Assembly: GCA_963678925.1 (NCBI GenBank)
Contig: OY787533.1
Span: 3,844,001 to 3,908,000 of the forward strand
Direction of reading: 5' to 3'
Source of the DNA: G963665925 sp963678925
Lineage (GTDB): Bacteria > Bacillota > Clostridia > Peptostreptococcales > Acidaminobacteraceae
Length of the DNA stretch: 64,000 nt
Both the position numbers and the translations under genes were made by a program. This document shows positions 8,174-16,968 of this stretch, piece after piece. The notes under the pieces are model-generated. The model had not been told where the DNA came from and searched no databases. It saw nothing but the letters and a program-made list of their open reading frames with translations. How positions within the stretch are numbered: position 1 is the first letter of the stretch; each line of letters begins with the position of its first letter.

Positions 8174-9574
8174 ATGAAATGTAACGACATTAGAGAAAAC
8201 TTATCAATGCTACTGGATCAGGAACTGAGTAAGAAAGATTCAGAAGCATTTCTAGATCACATAGACAATTGTCCAGCGTGCAAGGCGCTTTATGATGATA
8301 TGAAGTTTATGAAAGAAATTATGGAAGATATGCCAGAAATGGCTTTGCCGCAGGGCTTTGAAAATGAACTCCATGGAAAACTTGTGGAAGCTGCAAGGGA
8401 AATGAGCTTAGAAGAAGCATCCCAGGAAGAGATAGACATTCAAGAACCACAGCATGAAGCTGAAATGCGTAAAGTTATTCGCATTCCGCTGCCAAATATC
8501 AGAGACTTTAAGAGACACTCTAAACCACTTACTGCGATTGCTGCGACCATGGTCATTGCCGTACTTGCATTTGGCTCAGGAAACTTGACGGACAAAATGC
8601 AGATGGGTGCACCTGAGGAAGCCATGTATGATATGGCGACCGAGTCCGTTGAATCGGCTGAAGTTTATGAAATGGACGCTGTAAATGAGGCCGCACCACG
8701 TATGGCAGCCAATTTGAAAATGGCTTCGGATGATGGGGCGATGACATTTGGAAGTGCTGAGGTACCCATGGCTGAAGAAGCACCTGCAGTTCAGTCTCTT
8801 GCTGTCACAGCGGCAGGCGTAGAGCAGACTGCCCAAGAACCGCGTGAGACAAGTGTTGAAACAGCAGGGCGCATGATTATTTACAGTGCTGACATATATC
8901 TGGATATAGTCAATTATGACGAAACCTATGAAAGCATTGTTCAAATGGTTGGCGATATGGGCGGTTATGTAGAAGATGCATCCACTTCATTCAAATACTA
9001 TGACGAATCAGAACCTGAAAATTCCCTCAAGTACGGGAGACTGACGGTGCGCATTCCAAGGACGCGTTTCACAGGAACTGTAGATTATCTTGGAACAGTG
9101 GGCATTCAGAAAAATCTAAATATCTGGTCGCAGGATATTACAGCCCAGTATAGAGATATTTCAAATGAAGTCGCCAACCTGGAGGTACGTGAATCCAAGC
9201 TGCGCGAAATTATGGATAAGGCTGAGGAAGTTGAAGATATCATTACAGTTGAGCGTGAACTCAGTCGTGTAAGAGGTGAAATAAACAGCTACATGGGCAC
9301 CCTGAAAAATTGGGAAAGTCTCGTAAGCATGTCGACAGTCCATATTGACCTCAATGAGGTTGAATCCCTGGAGCCTAAGATCAAGCCGATAGATAAGACG
9401 CTTCTGCAAAAGGCAAAAGACGGGTTTGTAACATCAATCAATCAACTGAAATATATGGGCGAGAGAGTCTTTGTGGGATTGGTCGCATTCTTCCCTAAAC
9501 TCATCATTTGGTGCTGTATCTTCTTCATAGGATATAAAATCGTCAAATGGCTCATTAGAAAGTTCAGAAAGTAA
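8174..9574 (+). CDS. Zinc-finger anti-sigma factor fused to DUF4349
   Basis: The 466-aa protein begins with a putative zinc-finger anti-sigma domain: C3, H29, C33 and C36, the last three in HIDNCPAC. A membrane helix follows at about 119-136. A linker rich in Met, Ala and Glu (about 140-225) leads to a DUF4349-like domain (about 235-450). This domain has the long heptad-like stretch NEVANLEVRESKLREIM and the VERELSRVRGEI motif. A second membrane helix and a basic tail (IVKWLIRKFRK) end the protein. It should sequester the ECF sigma at the membrane, and the outer domain would be the sensor. Most zinc-finger anti-sigmas are far shorter; the fusion to DUF4349 is the notable point. The AGGAGG site places the ATG start clearly. 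Confidence 0.85.
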   Translation: MKCNDIRENLSMLLDQELSKKDSEAFLDHIDNCPACKALYDDMKFMKEIMEDMPEMALPQGFENELHGKLVEAAREMSLEEASQEEIDIQEPQHEAEMRKVIRIPLPNIRDFKRHSKPLTAIAATMVIAVLAFGSGNLTDKMQMGAPEEAMYDMATESVESAEVYEMDAVNEAAPRMAANLKMASDDGAMTFGSAEVPMAEEAPAVQSLAVTAAGVEQTAQEPRETSVETAGRMIIYSADIYLDIVNYDETYESIVQMVGDMGGYVEDASTSFKYYDESEPENSLKYGRLTVRIPRTRFTGTVDYLGTVGIQKNLNIWSQDITAQYRDISNEVANLEVRESKLREIMDKAEEVEDIITVERELSRVRGEINSYMGTLKNWESLVSMSTVHIDLNEVESLEPKIKPIDKTLLQKAKDGFVTSINQLKYMGERVFVGLVAFFPKLIIWCCIFFIGYKIVKWLIRKFRK

Positions 9575-9626
9575 TACGTGAAGGATAACATCAAGTTTGA
9601 ACACAATGAATAAGGAGTGTAGTATC

Positions 9627-10373
9627 ATGAAGAAAATTATAACTGCTGGTCTTGCAATACTTTTGGTGGCAGGCGTGTTTTTCACAGGCGGTGTTCAGGC
9701 GCCGGCAACTCTATCCGCAGCAGCTGCTGTGGAAGAGGCGGATTATCGACTGACTACAAAAGGTGAAGGGATTGTCATGGTTACGCCGGACATAGCCTAT
9801 ATCAACATTGGCGTAGAGACTGAAGATGTTGACGCATCGTCTGCGCAAGCTGAGAATGCGGCGCTTATGACAAAAGTTGAAGCTGCGATAGCAAAAGCGG
9901 GCGTTGACAAAGAGGATATGAAAACACTGAACTACAGTATCTATAAGTCCTACAATTATGTTGGCGACAATGAACGTGAAGAAGTTTACCGTGTATCCAA
10001 TACCTTGAAAGTAACCGTTCGCAATCTTGACGGACTCGGCGGTTTGATCGATGCAGCATCCAAGTCAGGTGCAAACCAAATCAACAGCATCGAGTTTACG
10101 GTTGAAAATCAGGATGCCTATTATCAGGAGGCTCTAGTTCTTGCAATGGACAATGCAAAAGGCAAGGCAGAAGCGATTCTAGGAACAATGAACAAGACAG
10201 TGAGCATGCCTGTGAGCATTACAGAAACAAGCTATGGTGGACCGATTATGCGAAGCACAGACACAATTATGTTCTCGGCAAAAATGGAGTCTGCATCATA
10301 TGCAACACCAATTACTGCGGGCGACATTGAAGTCAGTGCAAATGTGACTGTTGAATACGACTATGGCAAGTAG
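9627..10373 (+). CDS. Secreted SIMPL-domain (DUF541) protein
   Basis: A signal peptide (MKKIITAGLAILLVAGVFF) is followed by a SIMPL/DUF541 domain. The fold signature is seen in GEGIVMVTPDIAYINIGVE near the start and in the terminal strand SANVTVEYDY. The mature protein should sit outside the membrane. The family has been tied to envelope and oxidative stress in other bacteria, but no biochemical activity is established. ATG 9627 has AAGGAG nine bases upstream; earlier in-frame ATGs at 9597 and 9606 would spoil the signal peptide. It is the last gene of the ECF sigma operon. Confidence 0.85.
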   Translation: MKKIITAGLAILLVAGVFFTGGVQAPATLSAAAAVEEADYRLTTKGEGIVMVTPDIAYINIGVETEDVDASSAQAENAALMTKVEAAIAKAGVDKEDMKTLNYSIYKSYNYVGDNEREEVYRVSNTLKVTVRNLDGLGGLIDAASKSGANQINSIEFTVENQDAYYQEALVLAMDNAKGKAEAILGTMNKTVSMPVSITETSYGGPIMRSTDTIMFSAKMESASYATPITAGDIEVSANVTVEYDYGK

Positions 10374-10406
10374 AGTGTGTTACCTGTAAGCATATCAGTA
10401 AATCCG

Positions 10407-10443
10407 TGCCGGAATCAATCGATGATTGATTCCGGCATTTTTA
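10407..10443 (+). terminator. Rho-independent terminator of the ECF operon
   Basis: A 13-bp perfect stem (TGCCGGAATCAAT with its complement, loop CGATG) is followed by TTTTTATT. Confidence 0.9.
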
Positions 10444-10576
10444 TTGAACCTGATTTCAAGTCAAGTGGTATCTTTCAATGCATAAATATTAATTGTCCAC
10501 TAGGCATAGTCGATCTGGTATTGTAAAATGATGCTGATACGGGACAAAAAAGGGCGCGGACTTCAGGGGGCAAATT

Positions 10577-11602
10577 TTGAATAAGACAGAACTGTTTGGT
10601 GTGAACGATTTGGTGGAAGGCATGATTCTGGGTGAGGACATTTATGGAAAATATGATTTGCTTGTTCTGTCACGTGGCAAGATGCTCACGCAACAGAATA
10701 TTTCTGTAATAAAGTCTCAGGGTCTTGATTATATCTATGTTTCAGTGTCGTCTGAAGAAGATTTGATCATAGAGCAAGCTTATGACGTCTTACTGGATGA
10801 AATCAAGGAAATCTATGAAGGCTCAAGCACCATTACAAAGGAACTCAAAGAGCGAATGGGGAATAACCTCCACCAGCTCCTGGGCAGTCTTCTTGATAAC
10901 AGTTATATGCTGATGGAGCTCAAGCGATTGAAGGTCAAGGACATTTATACGGCGAAGCATTCACTCAATGTTGCCCTGCTTTCTGGTCTCATGGGTGTTT
11001 GGCTTGAGTTGTCGGATGAAGATGTTGAAGAGCTCATGCTGGCAGGTGCCCTCCATGACATAGGAAAGACATTTGTGTCCGTGGATATACTCAACAAGCC
11101 TGGAATGCTGAGTGAACCTCAGTTTAGAGAGATACAGAATCATACATCCTACGGATATAAGAAACTCAATGTCATTCCAGACATTCCAGAGTCTGTGAAG
11201 CGCGTTGCCCTGGAACACCATGAGCGTGTTGACGGTAGCGGGTATCCGGCAATGAAAACCAGTGAAAATCTGCATTTCTTCTCAAAAATTGTATCTATTG
11301 CAGATGTGTTTGATGCCAGTACGACCAATAAAATTTATGGTGAGCGCATTCATCCGCTCAACGCAATCCAAGAACTGCGTATTCTTAAAAACGAAGGAAA
11401 GATCGATTCGACGCTGTTCGCCTATTTCATAAACAATATTTATAAGACCTTTGTGGGCTGCAATATTGAACTGAGTGATGGGAGCAGGGGGCAGGTGGCT
11501 TTTTTTCACAAGCTGAACCCGGAACGTCCGATTATGCGCGTGGATGGCAGACTGCTTAATCTCGCGCACAGACCTGATTTGAAGATAGTAGACATTTATT
11601 AG
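10577..11602 (+). CDS. HD-GYP domain protein, probable cyclic-di-GMP phosphodiesterase
   Basis: The 341-aa cytoplasmic protein carries an HD-GYP domain from about residue 115 to 290. The metal motif is GALHDIGK, followed by NHTSYGY, LEHHERVDGSGYP (the GYP signature) and IADVFDA. The N-terminal about 110 residues (LVEGMILGEDIY and SRGKMLT) match the short lead-in seen in many clostridial HD-GYP proteins and have no receiver fold. There is no membrane helix. It starts with TTG six bases after AGGGGG. It likely degrades c-di-GMP. It is a single-gene unit between two terminators. Confidence 0.88.
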   Translation: MNKTELFGVNDLVEGMILGEDIYGKYDLLVLSRGKMLTQQNISVIKSQGLDYIYVSVSSEEDLIIEQAYDVLLDEIKEIYEGSSTITKELKERMGNNLHQLLGSLLDNSYMLMELKRLKVKDIYTAKHSLNVALLSGLMGVWLELSDEDVEELMLAGALHDIGKTFVSVDILNKPGMLSEPQFREIQNHTSYGYKKLNVIPDIPESVKRVALEHHERVDGSGYPAMKTSENLHFFSKIVSIADVFDASTTNKIYGERIHPLNAIQELRILKNEGKIDSTLFAYFINNIYKTFVGCNIELSDGSRGQVAFFHKLNPERPIMRVDGRLLNLAHRPDLKIVDIY

Positions 11603-11638
11603 AAGTGATTTCCTTTACCCTATTAAGCACATAAATGT

Positions 11639-11676
11639 GGATGAACTCGGACGATTGCCCGTGGTTCATCCTTTTT
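11639..11676 (+). terminator. Rho-independent terminator after HD-GYP gene
   Basis: GGATGAAC and GTTCATCC pair over a 17-base loop and are followed by TTTTT. Confidence 0.8.
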
Positions 11677-11890
11677 GACTTTAAAGGGCATTATGAGAAT
11701 TATGAGAACGAGTATTCGCTTTGAAGTGGCAAGCAGGCATGAAAACTGATAAAATGGATATGAATAGGGTGAAATTGAAAAGAAACATGCATCTTCGAGT
11801 AAATCGAAGATTTCAATAGAGTTTCATGAATAAACCGCATCGGATTCAAACAAAGAATGCGTTGGATCTACAGTGACAGGAGGAATCCCT
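11677..11890 (+). other. Leader region of polA
   Basis: No gene is visible here. There are two small hairpins: ATCTTCG with CGAAGAT at 11791-11811 (perfect, 7 bp) and CGCAT with ATGCG at 11836-11861. I could not find a convincing -35/-10 pair with normal spacing. The region does not match a riboswitch class that I know. Confidence 0.4.
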
Positions 11891-14572
11891 TTGAAGGACA
11901 GAGTTGTAATAATAGACGGTAACAGTTTGGTCAATCAGGCCTACTACGCTACACGTTATACCAATATGATGAATAAGGACGGCGTTCCAACAAACGCAGT
12001 ATATGGTTTCGCAAATATGATGCTGAAGCTGCGTGATGATTTGGAGCCCATGTATATGGCTGTCGCATTTGATATGAAGGGTCCAACATTCCGACACTTG
12101 CAGTTCGAGGATTATAAAGGCACGCGCAAGGGCATGCCGGATGATTTGGCTGCCCAGATGCCGATTTTAAAGGAAATGCTCGATGCCATGGGTATATACA
12201 GAATGGAGCTTCAGGGATTTGAAGCGGACGATCTGATTGGAACCATAGCTAAAAGCTGTTCAGATCAAGGCGTGGATACCTTTGTCGTGACAGGTGATCA
12301 GGATGCGCTTCAGCTTGTGAGCGAAAAGACGACAGTCCTGATTAAAGGGCGCAAGAAAGAAATATACTATACGCCGGAGCTGGTTGAAGCGGATTATGGC
12401 GTTTCTCCAGACCGCATCATAGACCTGAAGGGTCTACAGGGAGATACCTCTGATAACATTCCTGGGTTGCCGGGTGTTGGTCCCAAAACTGCAGTTAAGC
12501 TTCTTGCGGACTTTGACACGGTCGAGGAACTGATTGAGCGGTCGGATGAAATATCCAATAAGCGCATACGGGGTATTGTCGAGGACCACAAGGCTTCAGC
12601 CCTGCTCAGCAAAAAGCTTGCAACCATCGTTGTAGATGTGCCCATAGACTTTAATATGGAAGAGCTGAAAATCACACCACCGGATATCGAAAAACTCATT
12701 GAACTCATTACAGCCTACGATTTCAATTCACTCATCAAAAGAATACATGAGCTGAATATTGAAGGTGAAATGCCGCAGCAGAAGCCATTTGAGTACAGAG
12801 TGCTGTCCAGTGACCAGGAAATCAGAGATCTGGCTGCGATCGCACGCCATGAAGGCAAGTTTGCCTTCCACTCGGTTTATGATAAGTCCAATGTCAGAAC
12901 AGATACGCTTTTAGGAATTGGCATGCAGGTCAAAGGAAAATCTTACTACTTGGAGATTGACGGCAAGGAAGAGAACTTTGCCCCTTTAAAGTCTGTCATG
13001 GAAGATGAAGGCATTTGTAAGATCACGTATGAGTCCAAAAAAGATTATCTGATTTTCAAGCGTTACGGTGTAGACCTGAAAGGACTGACCTTTGACGGAT
13101 TCATTGCAATGTACCTGCTTGAGCCGGGCAGCAAGGGCTATGATATGCCCGATGTGGCCATGAAGAAACTTTCTGAGGGCATAGCATCAGAAAAGGACCT
13201 TCTGGGGTCTGGCAAAAGCATGCTGACCTACGCGGAGCTTGAACCGGAAACTCGGGCCCAGTATGCTGCCAAGTATGCATTTCTCGCATCGCAGCTGGAA
13301 GAGGTTTTAGCAAAGGAACTTGAAAACATGGCGCTGACAACCCTCTTTGAAACGGTGGAGCTGCCGCTGATTGAAGTTCTTGCAAACATAGAATTTGAAG
13401 GCTTCTCTGTCGATACGACTGAGCTTGAAGCCCTTGACGTAGAGTTAAGTGGAAAAATTGAAACACTGACTGCGGATATATACCATATGGCTGAAGGTGA
13501 GTTCAATATAAACTCTCCGAAACAGCTGGGTACGGTACTCTTTGAAACACTGGAGCTGCCTGTTATCAAGAAGACCAAGACAGGGTATTCTACAAATCAT
13601 GAGGTCCTTGAAAAGCTGATAGACAAGCATCCAATCATTCCTGCAATCATCGAGTACAGACAGTATACAAAGCTGAAATCCACCTATGTGGATGGCATAT
13701 ACAATGTTATCAATGACACAACAGGTAAAATCCATACGAGCTTGAACCAGACTGTGGCTGTTACCGGCCGCCTCAGCTCGACTGAACCAAACCTGCAGAA
13801 TATTCCGGTGAGACTGCCCCTGGGCAGAAGGCTGCGCAAGGTCTTTGTACCATCAGCGGGACAGACACTTATCGATGCGGACTACTCACAGATCGAACTC
13901 CGCGTTCTTGCACAAATGTCCGAGGATGCGAATCTGATCAAGGCATTTTCAGAGAATATCGATGTTCATGCCATGACAGCTTCTCAAGTATTCGGGGTGC
14001 CGATTGATGCAGTAAGTTCGCTTGAAAGAAGCCGTGCCAAGGAAGTCAATTTTGGAATTGTGTATGGTATGAGTGACTACGGTCTGTCTGAAAACCTCAA
14101 GATAACGCGTAAGGAAGCCAAGCTGTATATTGACAGTTACTTTGACAAGTATCCTAAGGTTAAGGAATATATGGACTCAATTGTGGCCTTCTGTAAGGAA
14201 AACGGGTATGTGACGACATTGCTTAACAGAAGACGCTATATTCCAGAAATCAATCATAAGAATTTCAATTTGAGGTCCTTCGGAGAGCGAACGGCAATGA
14301 ATACGCCAATACAGGGGTCGGCTGCAGACATCATCAAAATTGCCATGCTGAAGGTCTATAAGGCCCTAAAAGATGAAAAACTGAAGTCAAAGCTCATTTT
14401 ACAGGTACATGATGAATTGATAATTGATACACATCCGGATGAAGTTGACCAGGTTAAAAAGCTGCTGCGGGAAAACATGGAAAACGCCGCTGAAGATGTT
14501 ATTGAAGGTGGCTTCATGATTCCGCTCAAGGTGGATATGAATGTAGGTGACAGCTGGTATGACACGAAATAA
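11891..14572 (+). CDS. polA: DNA polymerase I
   Basis: This 893-aa replication and repair polymerase has a 5'-3' exonuclease domain at residues 1-290 (VVIIDGNSLVNQAYYA, TVTGDQDALQL-like TFVVTGDQDALQL). A degenerate 3'-5' exonuclease domain lies at about 310-480. The polymerase domain follows, with motif A DADYSQIELRVLAQ, motif B RAKEVNFGIVYG and motif C QVHDELIID. The proofreading acids are missing: the first exonuclease motif reads FHSVYDKS and the third YAAKYAFLASQL, so proofreading is probably absent, as in Bacillus and Thermus. I chose TTG 11891 with AGGAGG seven bases upstream; a GTG at 11873 lies before that site. The coaE gene follows after 13 bp, a linkage common in Firmicutes. Confidence 0.96.
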   Translation: MKDRVVIIDGNSLVNQAYYATRYTNMMNKDGVPTNAVYGFANMMLKLRDDLEPMYMAVAFDMKGPTFRHLQFEDYKGTRKGMPDDLAAQMPILKEMLDAMGIYRMELQGFEADDLIGTIAKSCSDQGVDTFVVTGDQDALQLVSEKTTVLIKGRKKEIYYTPELVEADYGVSPDRIIDLKGLQGDTSDNIPGLPGVGPKTAVKLLADFDTVEELIERSDEISNKRIRGIVEDHKASALLSKKLATIVVDVPIDFNMEELKITPPDIEKLIELITAYDFNSLIKRIHELNIEGEMPQQKPFEYRVLSSDQEIRDLAAIARHEGKFAFHSVYDKSNVRTDTLLGIGMQVKGKSYYLEIDGKEENFAPLKSVMEDEGICKITYESKKDYLIFKRYGVDLKGLTFDGFIAMYLLEPGSKGYDMPDVAMKKLSEGIASEKDLLGSGKSMLTYAELEPETRAQYAAKYAFLASQLEEVLAKELENMALTTLFETVELPLIEVLANIEFEGFSVDTTELEALDVELSGKIETLTADIYHMAEGEFNINSPKQLGTVLFETLELPVIKKTKTGYSTNHEVLEKLIDKHPIIPAIIEYRQYTKLKSTYVDGIYNVINDTTGKIHTSLNQTVAVTGRLSSTEPNLQNIPVRLPLGRRLRKVFVPSAGQTLIDADYSQIELRVLAQMSEDANLIKAFSENIDVHAMTASQVFGVPIDAVSSLERSRAKEVNFGIVYGMSDYGLSENLKITRKEAKLYIDSYFDKYPKVKEYMDSIVAFCKENGYVTTLLNRRRYIPEINHKNFNLRSFGERTAMNTPIQGSAADIIKIAMLKVYKALKDEKLKSKLILQVHDELIIDTHPDEVDQVKKLLRENMENAAEDVIEGGFMIPLKVDMNVGDSWYDTK

Positions 14573-14585
14573 AGGGGAACTTTTC

Positions 14586-15200
14586 ATGAAAATCATAGGC
14601 TTGACTGGAGGAATCGGCTCGGGTAAGAGTACAGTGTCGAGGATGCTGAGAGGGCTGGGTGCTAGAATCATTGACGCCGATCAGGTTGCCAGAGATGTTG
14701 TTGAGAAGGGGAAGCCTGCACTGAATGAAATTGTTGAAGTGTTTGGTAAAGAGACCCTTCTTGAAGATGGCACGCTGGACAGAAAAAAGCTGGGTGCCAT
14801 TATTTTCAGCGATGCAGGAAAACGCGAAAAGCTTAATGAAATCACACATCCGAGAATTATTGAAGAAATCAGGCTGCGTATTGAAAAGTACAAATCTGAG
14901 AATATAGCAGATGTGATTGTTCTGGACTGCGCACTTCTGTTTGAAATGAATATGGAAAGCATGGTGGAGGAATCCTGGCTTGTGAGTCTGGACAGACACA
15001 CCCAAATCAAACGCATTATGAATCGTGATGAACTCACTGAAGAAGATGCACAAAAGAGAATCAATGCGCAAATGTCTTTGGAGAAGAAGGCGGAACGTGC
15101 AACGCGCATCATTGATAATTCTTCTGAAGTCAATGAAACGCATAAACAGGTTTTGGAGCTGTGGAATACAGCTGTGTTTGAAGCTAAAAGGAATGTGTAA
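14586..15200 (+). CDS. coaE: Dephospho-CoA kinase
   Basis: The enzyme phosphorylates dephospho-CoA at the 3' hydroxyl, the last step of CoA synthesis. The 204-aa length is standard. The P-loop GLTGGIGSGKSTV lies at the N-terminus, followed by the family motifs DADQVARDVVEKG and HPRIIEEI. ATG 14586 has AAAGGGGAA upstream; an in-frame ATG at 14547 lies inside polA and lacks a ribosome site. It is cotranscribed with polA. Confidence 0.95.
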   Translation: MKIIGLTGGIGSGKSTVSRMLRGLGARIIDADQVARDVVEKGKPALNEIVEVFGKETLLEDGTLDRKKLGAIIFSDAGKREKLNEITHPRIIEEIRLRIEKYKSENIADVIVLDCALLFEMNMESMVEESWLVSLDRHTQIKRIMNRDELTEEDAQKRINAQMSLEKKAERATRIIDNSSEVNETHKQVLELWNTAVFEAKRNV

Positions 15201-15205
15201 TTAGT

Positions 15206-15247
15206 GGGTGCCTTCGGCACCCGCAGCTTGTCGACAAAGTCGACAAG
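15206..15247 (+). repeat. Two perfect hairpins bordering the palindromic element
   Basis: GGGTGCCTTCGGCACCC (15206-15222) and a 9-bp stem CTTGTCGAC/GTCGACAAG with an AAA loop (15227-15247) follow coaE. Neither has a T-run, so they are poor intrinsic terminators. The first hairpin occurs again, base for base, at 15377-15393 on the other side of the 124 bp element. Confidence 0.8.
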
Positions 15248-15251
15248 GTGA

Positions 15252-15375
15252 CAGACTGTAGAAAACTTCGAAAGACCAGGCGCGGATAAAATCCGCTTTG
15301 TGAGCGTACTGTGTGTACGTGATCAGAGCGGATTTTATACAGTAACGCAGTATTTCGGAGTTTTTCTACAGTCTG
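15252..15375 (+). repeat. 124 bp palindromic element, copy A (MITE/REP-like)
   Basis: The unit starts CAGACTGTAGAAAAC and ends TTTTTCTACAGTCTG, so its ends are inverted repeats. The match continues inward with interruptions (CTTCGAAAGAC against the complement of GTATTTCGGAG, and TAAAATCCGCT against the complement of AGCGGATTTTA). It contains a second small palindrome, GCGGATAAAATCCGC (15282-15296). The whole unit recurs in reverse orientation at 40702-40824 with about ten differences. It has no reading frame of note. It is bordered by hairpins on both sides, the right one at 15377-15393. Confidence 0.88.
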
Positions 15376-15430
15376 GGGGTGCCTTCGGCACCCATTTACA
15401 CATTATAGGAATATGCAGAATACAAATACT

Positions 15431-15476
15431 TTGTTAATCGGTTAACAAATTGACATAATACCGTTAATCCATTAAC
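15431..15476 (+). promoter_or_regulatory. Two palindromic operators upstream of the nicotinate salvage gene
   Basis: TTGTTAATCGGTTAACAA (15431-15448) and GTTAATCCATTAAC (15463-15476) share GTTAA/TTAAC arms, and their centres are 30 bp apart (about three helical turns). They sit 25-70 bp upstream of a good sigma-A promoter. A niacin-responsive repressor is an attractive candidate, but I cannot assign the protein from the motif alone. Confidence 0.65.
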
Positions 15477-15500
15477 TTGTCCTATATTGGTGTATTTTCA

Positions 15501-15529
15501 TTGAATCTGCACTCTATTTCCGATATAAT
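15501..15529 (+). promoter_or_regulatory. Sigma-A promoter for nicotinate phosphoribosyltransferase
   Basis: TTGAAT, a 17-bp spacer and TATAAT. The predicted start near 15536 leaves a short leader before the ATG at 15570, and rules out start codons further upstream such as 15477. Confidence 0.8.
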
Positions 15530-15569
15530 GATTGTGGTTTTACTCATAATGCAAGGAAGGATTGATCAA

Positions 15570-16607
15570 ATGAAGGAGTTGAAAGGACTTCAGGATGTTC
15601 CGGGAGTTCAAATAGACGAAGATCGAAAGTTTCATTCTGCGTCGCATGACGAAATTTTAACAGGCAGAACATCAGATATATATTTCCTCAGAACGCTCGA
15701 TATTCTTAAAGAGCTGGATCTGGATGAAGCCATAGTCACTGCAGAAATTTTTCCAAGAAAACAGGGGATTCTTTGTGGTGTAGAGGAAGTAAAGGCACTG
15801 CTCAAGGGCAAGAACATCAAAATGTGGTCCCTTGATGAAGGTGAGTTCTTTGAGCCTAAGGATACGGTTATTCGTCTTGAAGGCCCTTACAGGGAATTTG
15901 CACTTTTTGAAACGACGATTCTTGGTATGCTGGCAAGTCCATCAGGTTGGGCGACTGCATCGAGAAAAGTGAAGGAAGCGTGTGGAGACAAAACGTTCCT
16001 ATGCTTCGGCGCCAGACACGTGCACCCTGCTGTAGCACCTGTAATGGAGCGTGCCGCAGTTGTTGGCGGTGCTGCTGGTGCAAGCTGTATTTTGGCTGCA
16101 AGACTGGCTGGCATAGAGCCGAGTGGGACTTTGCCCCACAGTGCAATGCTGATTGCAGGCGATACACTGAAAATTGCAAAAAAGTATAATGAAGTGATGC
16201 CTAAGTCACACGGTCGTGTAGTCTTAGTGGATACTTTCAAGGATGAAGTCGAAGAAGCCCTTCGCGTTGCAAGGGAGCTTGGAGACGACTTGTTTGGTAT
16301 TCGAGTGGATACGCCTAGCGAACGCGGTGGCGTGACAGTTGGCCTTATTCGTGAAATGCGTGCTAAGCTTGATATTGAAGGTTTCCAACATGTGAAAATC
16401 TTTGCGACTGGCGGACTGACACCAGAAAGAATCGAGCTGCTTTCTGAAGCAGGTGCAGATTCATTTGGTGTAGGAAGCTACATTTCAGCAGCTTCACCAA
16501 TCGACATGACAATGGATATCAAAGTGGTAAACGGTAAACCTGTTGCCAAACGTGGTAGAATCCCGGGTCTGGTTGATAATCCAAAGCTAAAACCAGTAGA
16601 ATTGTAA
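15570..16607 (+). CDS. pncB: Nicotinate phosphoribosyltransferase
   Basis: The enzyme converts nicotinate and PRPP to nicotinate mononucleotide in NAD salvage. The 345-aa protein belongs to the short bacterial/archaeal form. It shows the N-terminal TDIYFLRT-like stretch (TSDIYFLRTLDIL), ARHVHPAVAP and the phosphate-binding FATGGLTPERI near the C-terminus. ATG 15570 follows AAGGAAGG. The gene stands alone with its own promoter and palindromic operators, which points to repression when niacin is sufficient. The assignment to nicotinate rather than nicotinamide rests on overall family resemblance. Confidence 0.88.
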   Translation: MKELKGLQDVPGVQIDEDRKFHSASHDEILTGRTSDIYFLRTLDILKELDLDEAIVTAEIFPRKQGILCGVEEVKALLKGKNIKMWSLDEGEFFEPKDTVIRLEGPYREFALFETTILGMLASPSGWATASRKVKEACGDKTFLCFGARHVHPAVAPVMERAAVVGGAAGASCILAARLAGIEPSGTLPHSAMLIAGDTLKIAKKYNEVMPKSHGRVVLVDTFKDEVEEALRVARELGDDLFGIRVDTPSERGGVTVGLIREMRAKLDIEGFQHVKIFATGGLTPERIELLSEAGADSFGVGSYISAASPIDMTMDIKVVNGKPVAKRGRIPGLVDNPKLKPVEL

Positions 16608-16613
16608 TATATT

Positions 16614-16641
16614 AGGTCCGCACGGTGCGCTGTGCGGACCT
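16614..16641 (+). terminator. Hairpin after pncB (weak terminator)
   Basis: A perfect 10-bp stem (AGGTCCGCAC with its complement) lies eight bases after the stop. Only TTAATGG follows, so termination may be partial. Confidence 0.55.
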
Positions 16642-16732
16642 TAATGGTATGGCTGTAAAAAGGTCATGCGAATTTGAAGGATTCTCAAAATATTGCAATT
16701 CATACATAATATTCCGACTATTTATGCGGATA

Positions 16733-16761
16733 TTGACAAATGCGGTGTTTAATCGTAAAAT
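16733..16761 (+). promoter_or_regulatory. Promoter of tRNA-Leu (plus-strand copy)
   Basis: TTGACA, a 17-bp spacer and TAAAAT. The predicted start lies about 20 bases before the tRNA. Confidence 0.8.
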
Positions 16762-16786
16762 AATATTTGTTCACAACATAATATTT

Positions 16787-16872
16787 GCGAGAGTGGTGGA
16801 ACGGCAGACACGCTGTCTTGAGGGGGCAGTGACCGAATGGTCGTGCGGGTTCAAATCCCGCCTTTCGCACCA
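16787..16872 (+). tRNA. tRNA-Leu (anticodon GAG), CCA encoded
   Basis: The 86-nt sequence folds as a class II tRNA. The acceptor GCGAGAG pairs with CTTTCGC, the D-arm contains GTGGAACGGCAGAC, and the anticodon stem-loop is CTGTC TTGAGGG GGCAG. A long variable arm and a T-arm with GGTTCAAATCC follow. CCA is encoded. An identical copy lies on the minus strand at 28413-28498. Confidence 0.96.
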
Positions 16873-16880
16873 AAATTAAA

Positions 16881-16938
16881 CTGTTCTTAGGAACAGTTTT
16901 TTTTTTTTTTGAGAACTGGGAATTCCGGTTCTTTTTTT
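16881..16938 (+). terminator. Two consecutive terminators after the tRNA
   Basis: CTGTTC TTAG GAACAG (16881-16896) is followed by 14 T. A second hairpin, AGAACTGG with CCGGTTCT (16912-16932), is followed by seven T. Confidence 0.88.
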
Positions 16939-16968
16939 ATTGAATCACAAATATTTCACCTTATGCGA

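Noticed and set aside
11677..11890. Riboswitch before polA
   Set aside because: Only two small hairpins are visible and nothing matches the conserved cores I know.
15206..15393. Insertion sequence between coaE and pncB
   Set aside because: No transposase frame is present; the 124 bp unit is non-coding.
15477..15569. N-terminal extension of pncB
   Set aside because: It covers the promoter; the ATG at 15570 has a ribosome site and fits the family length.
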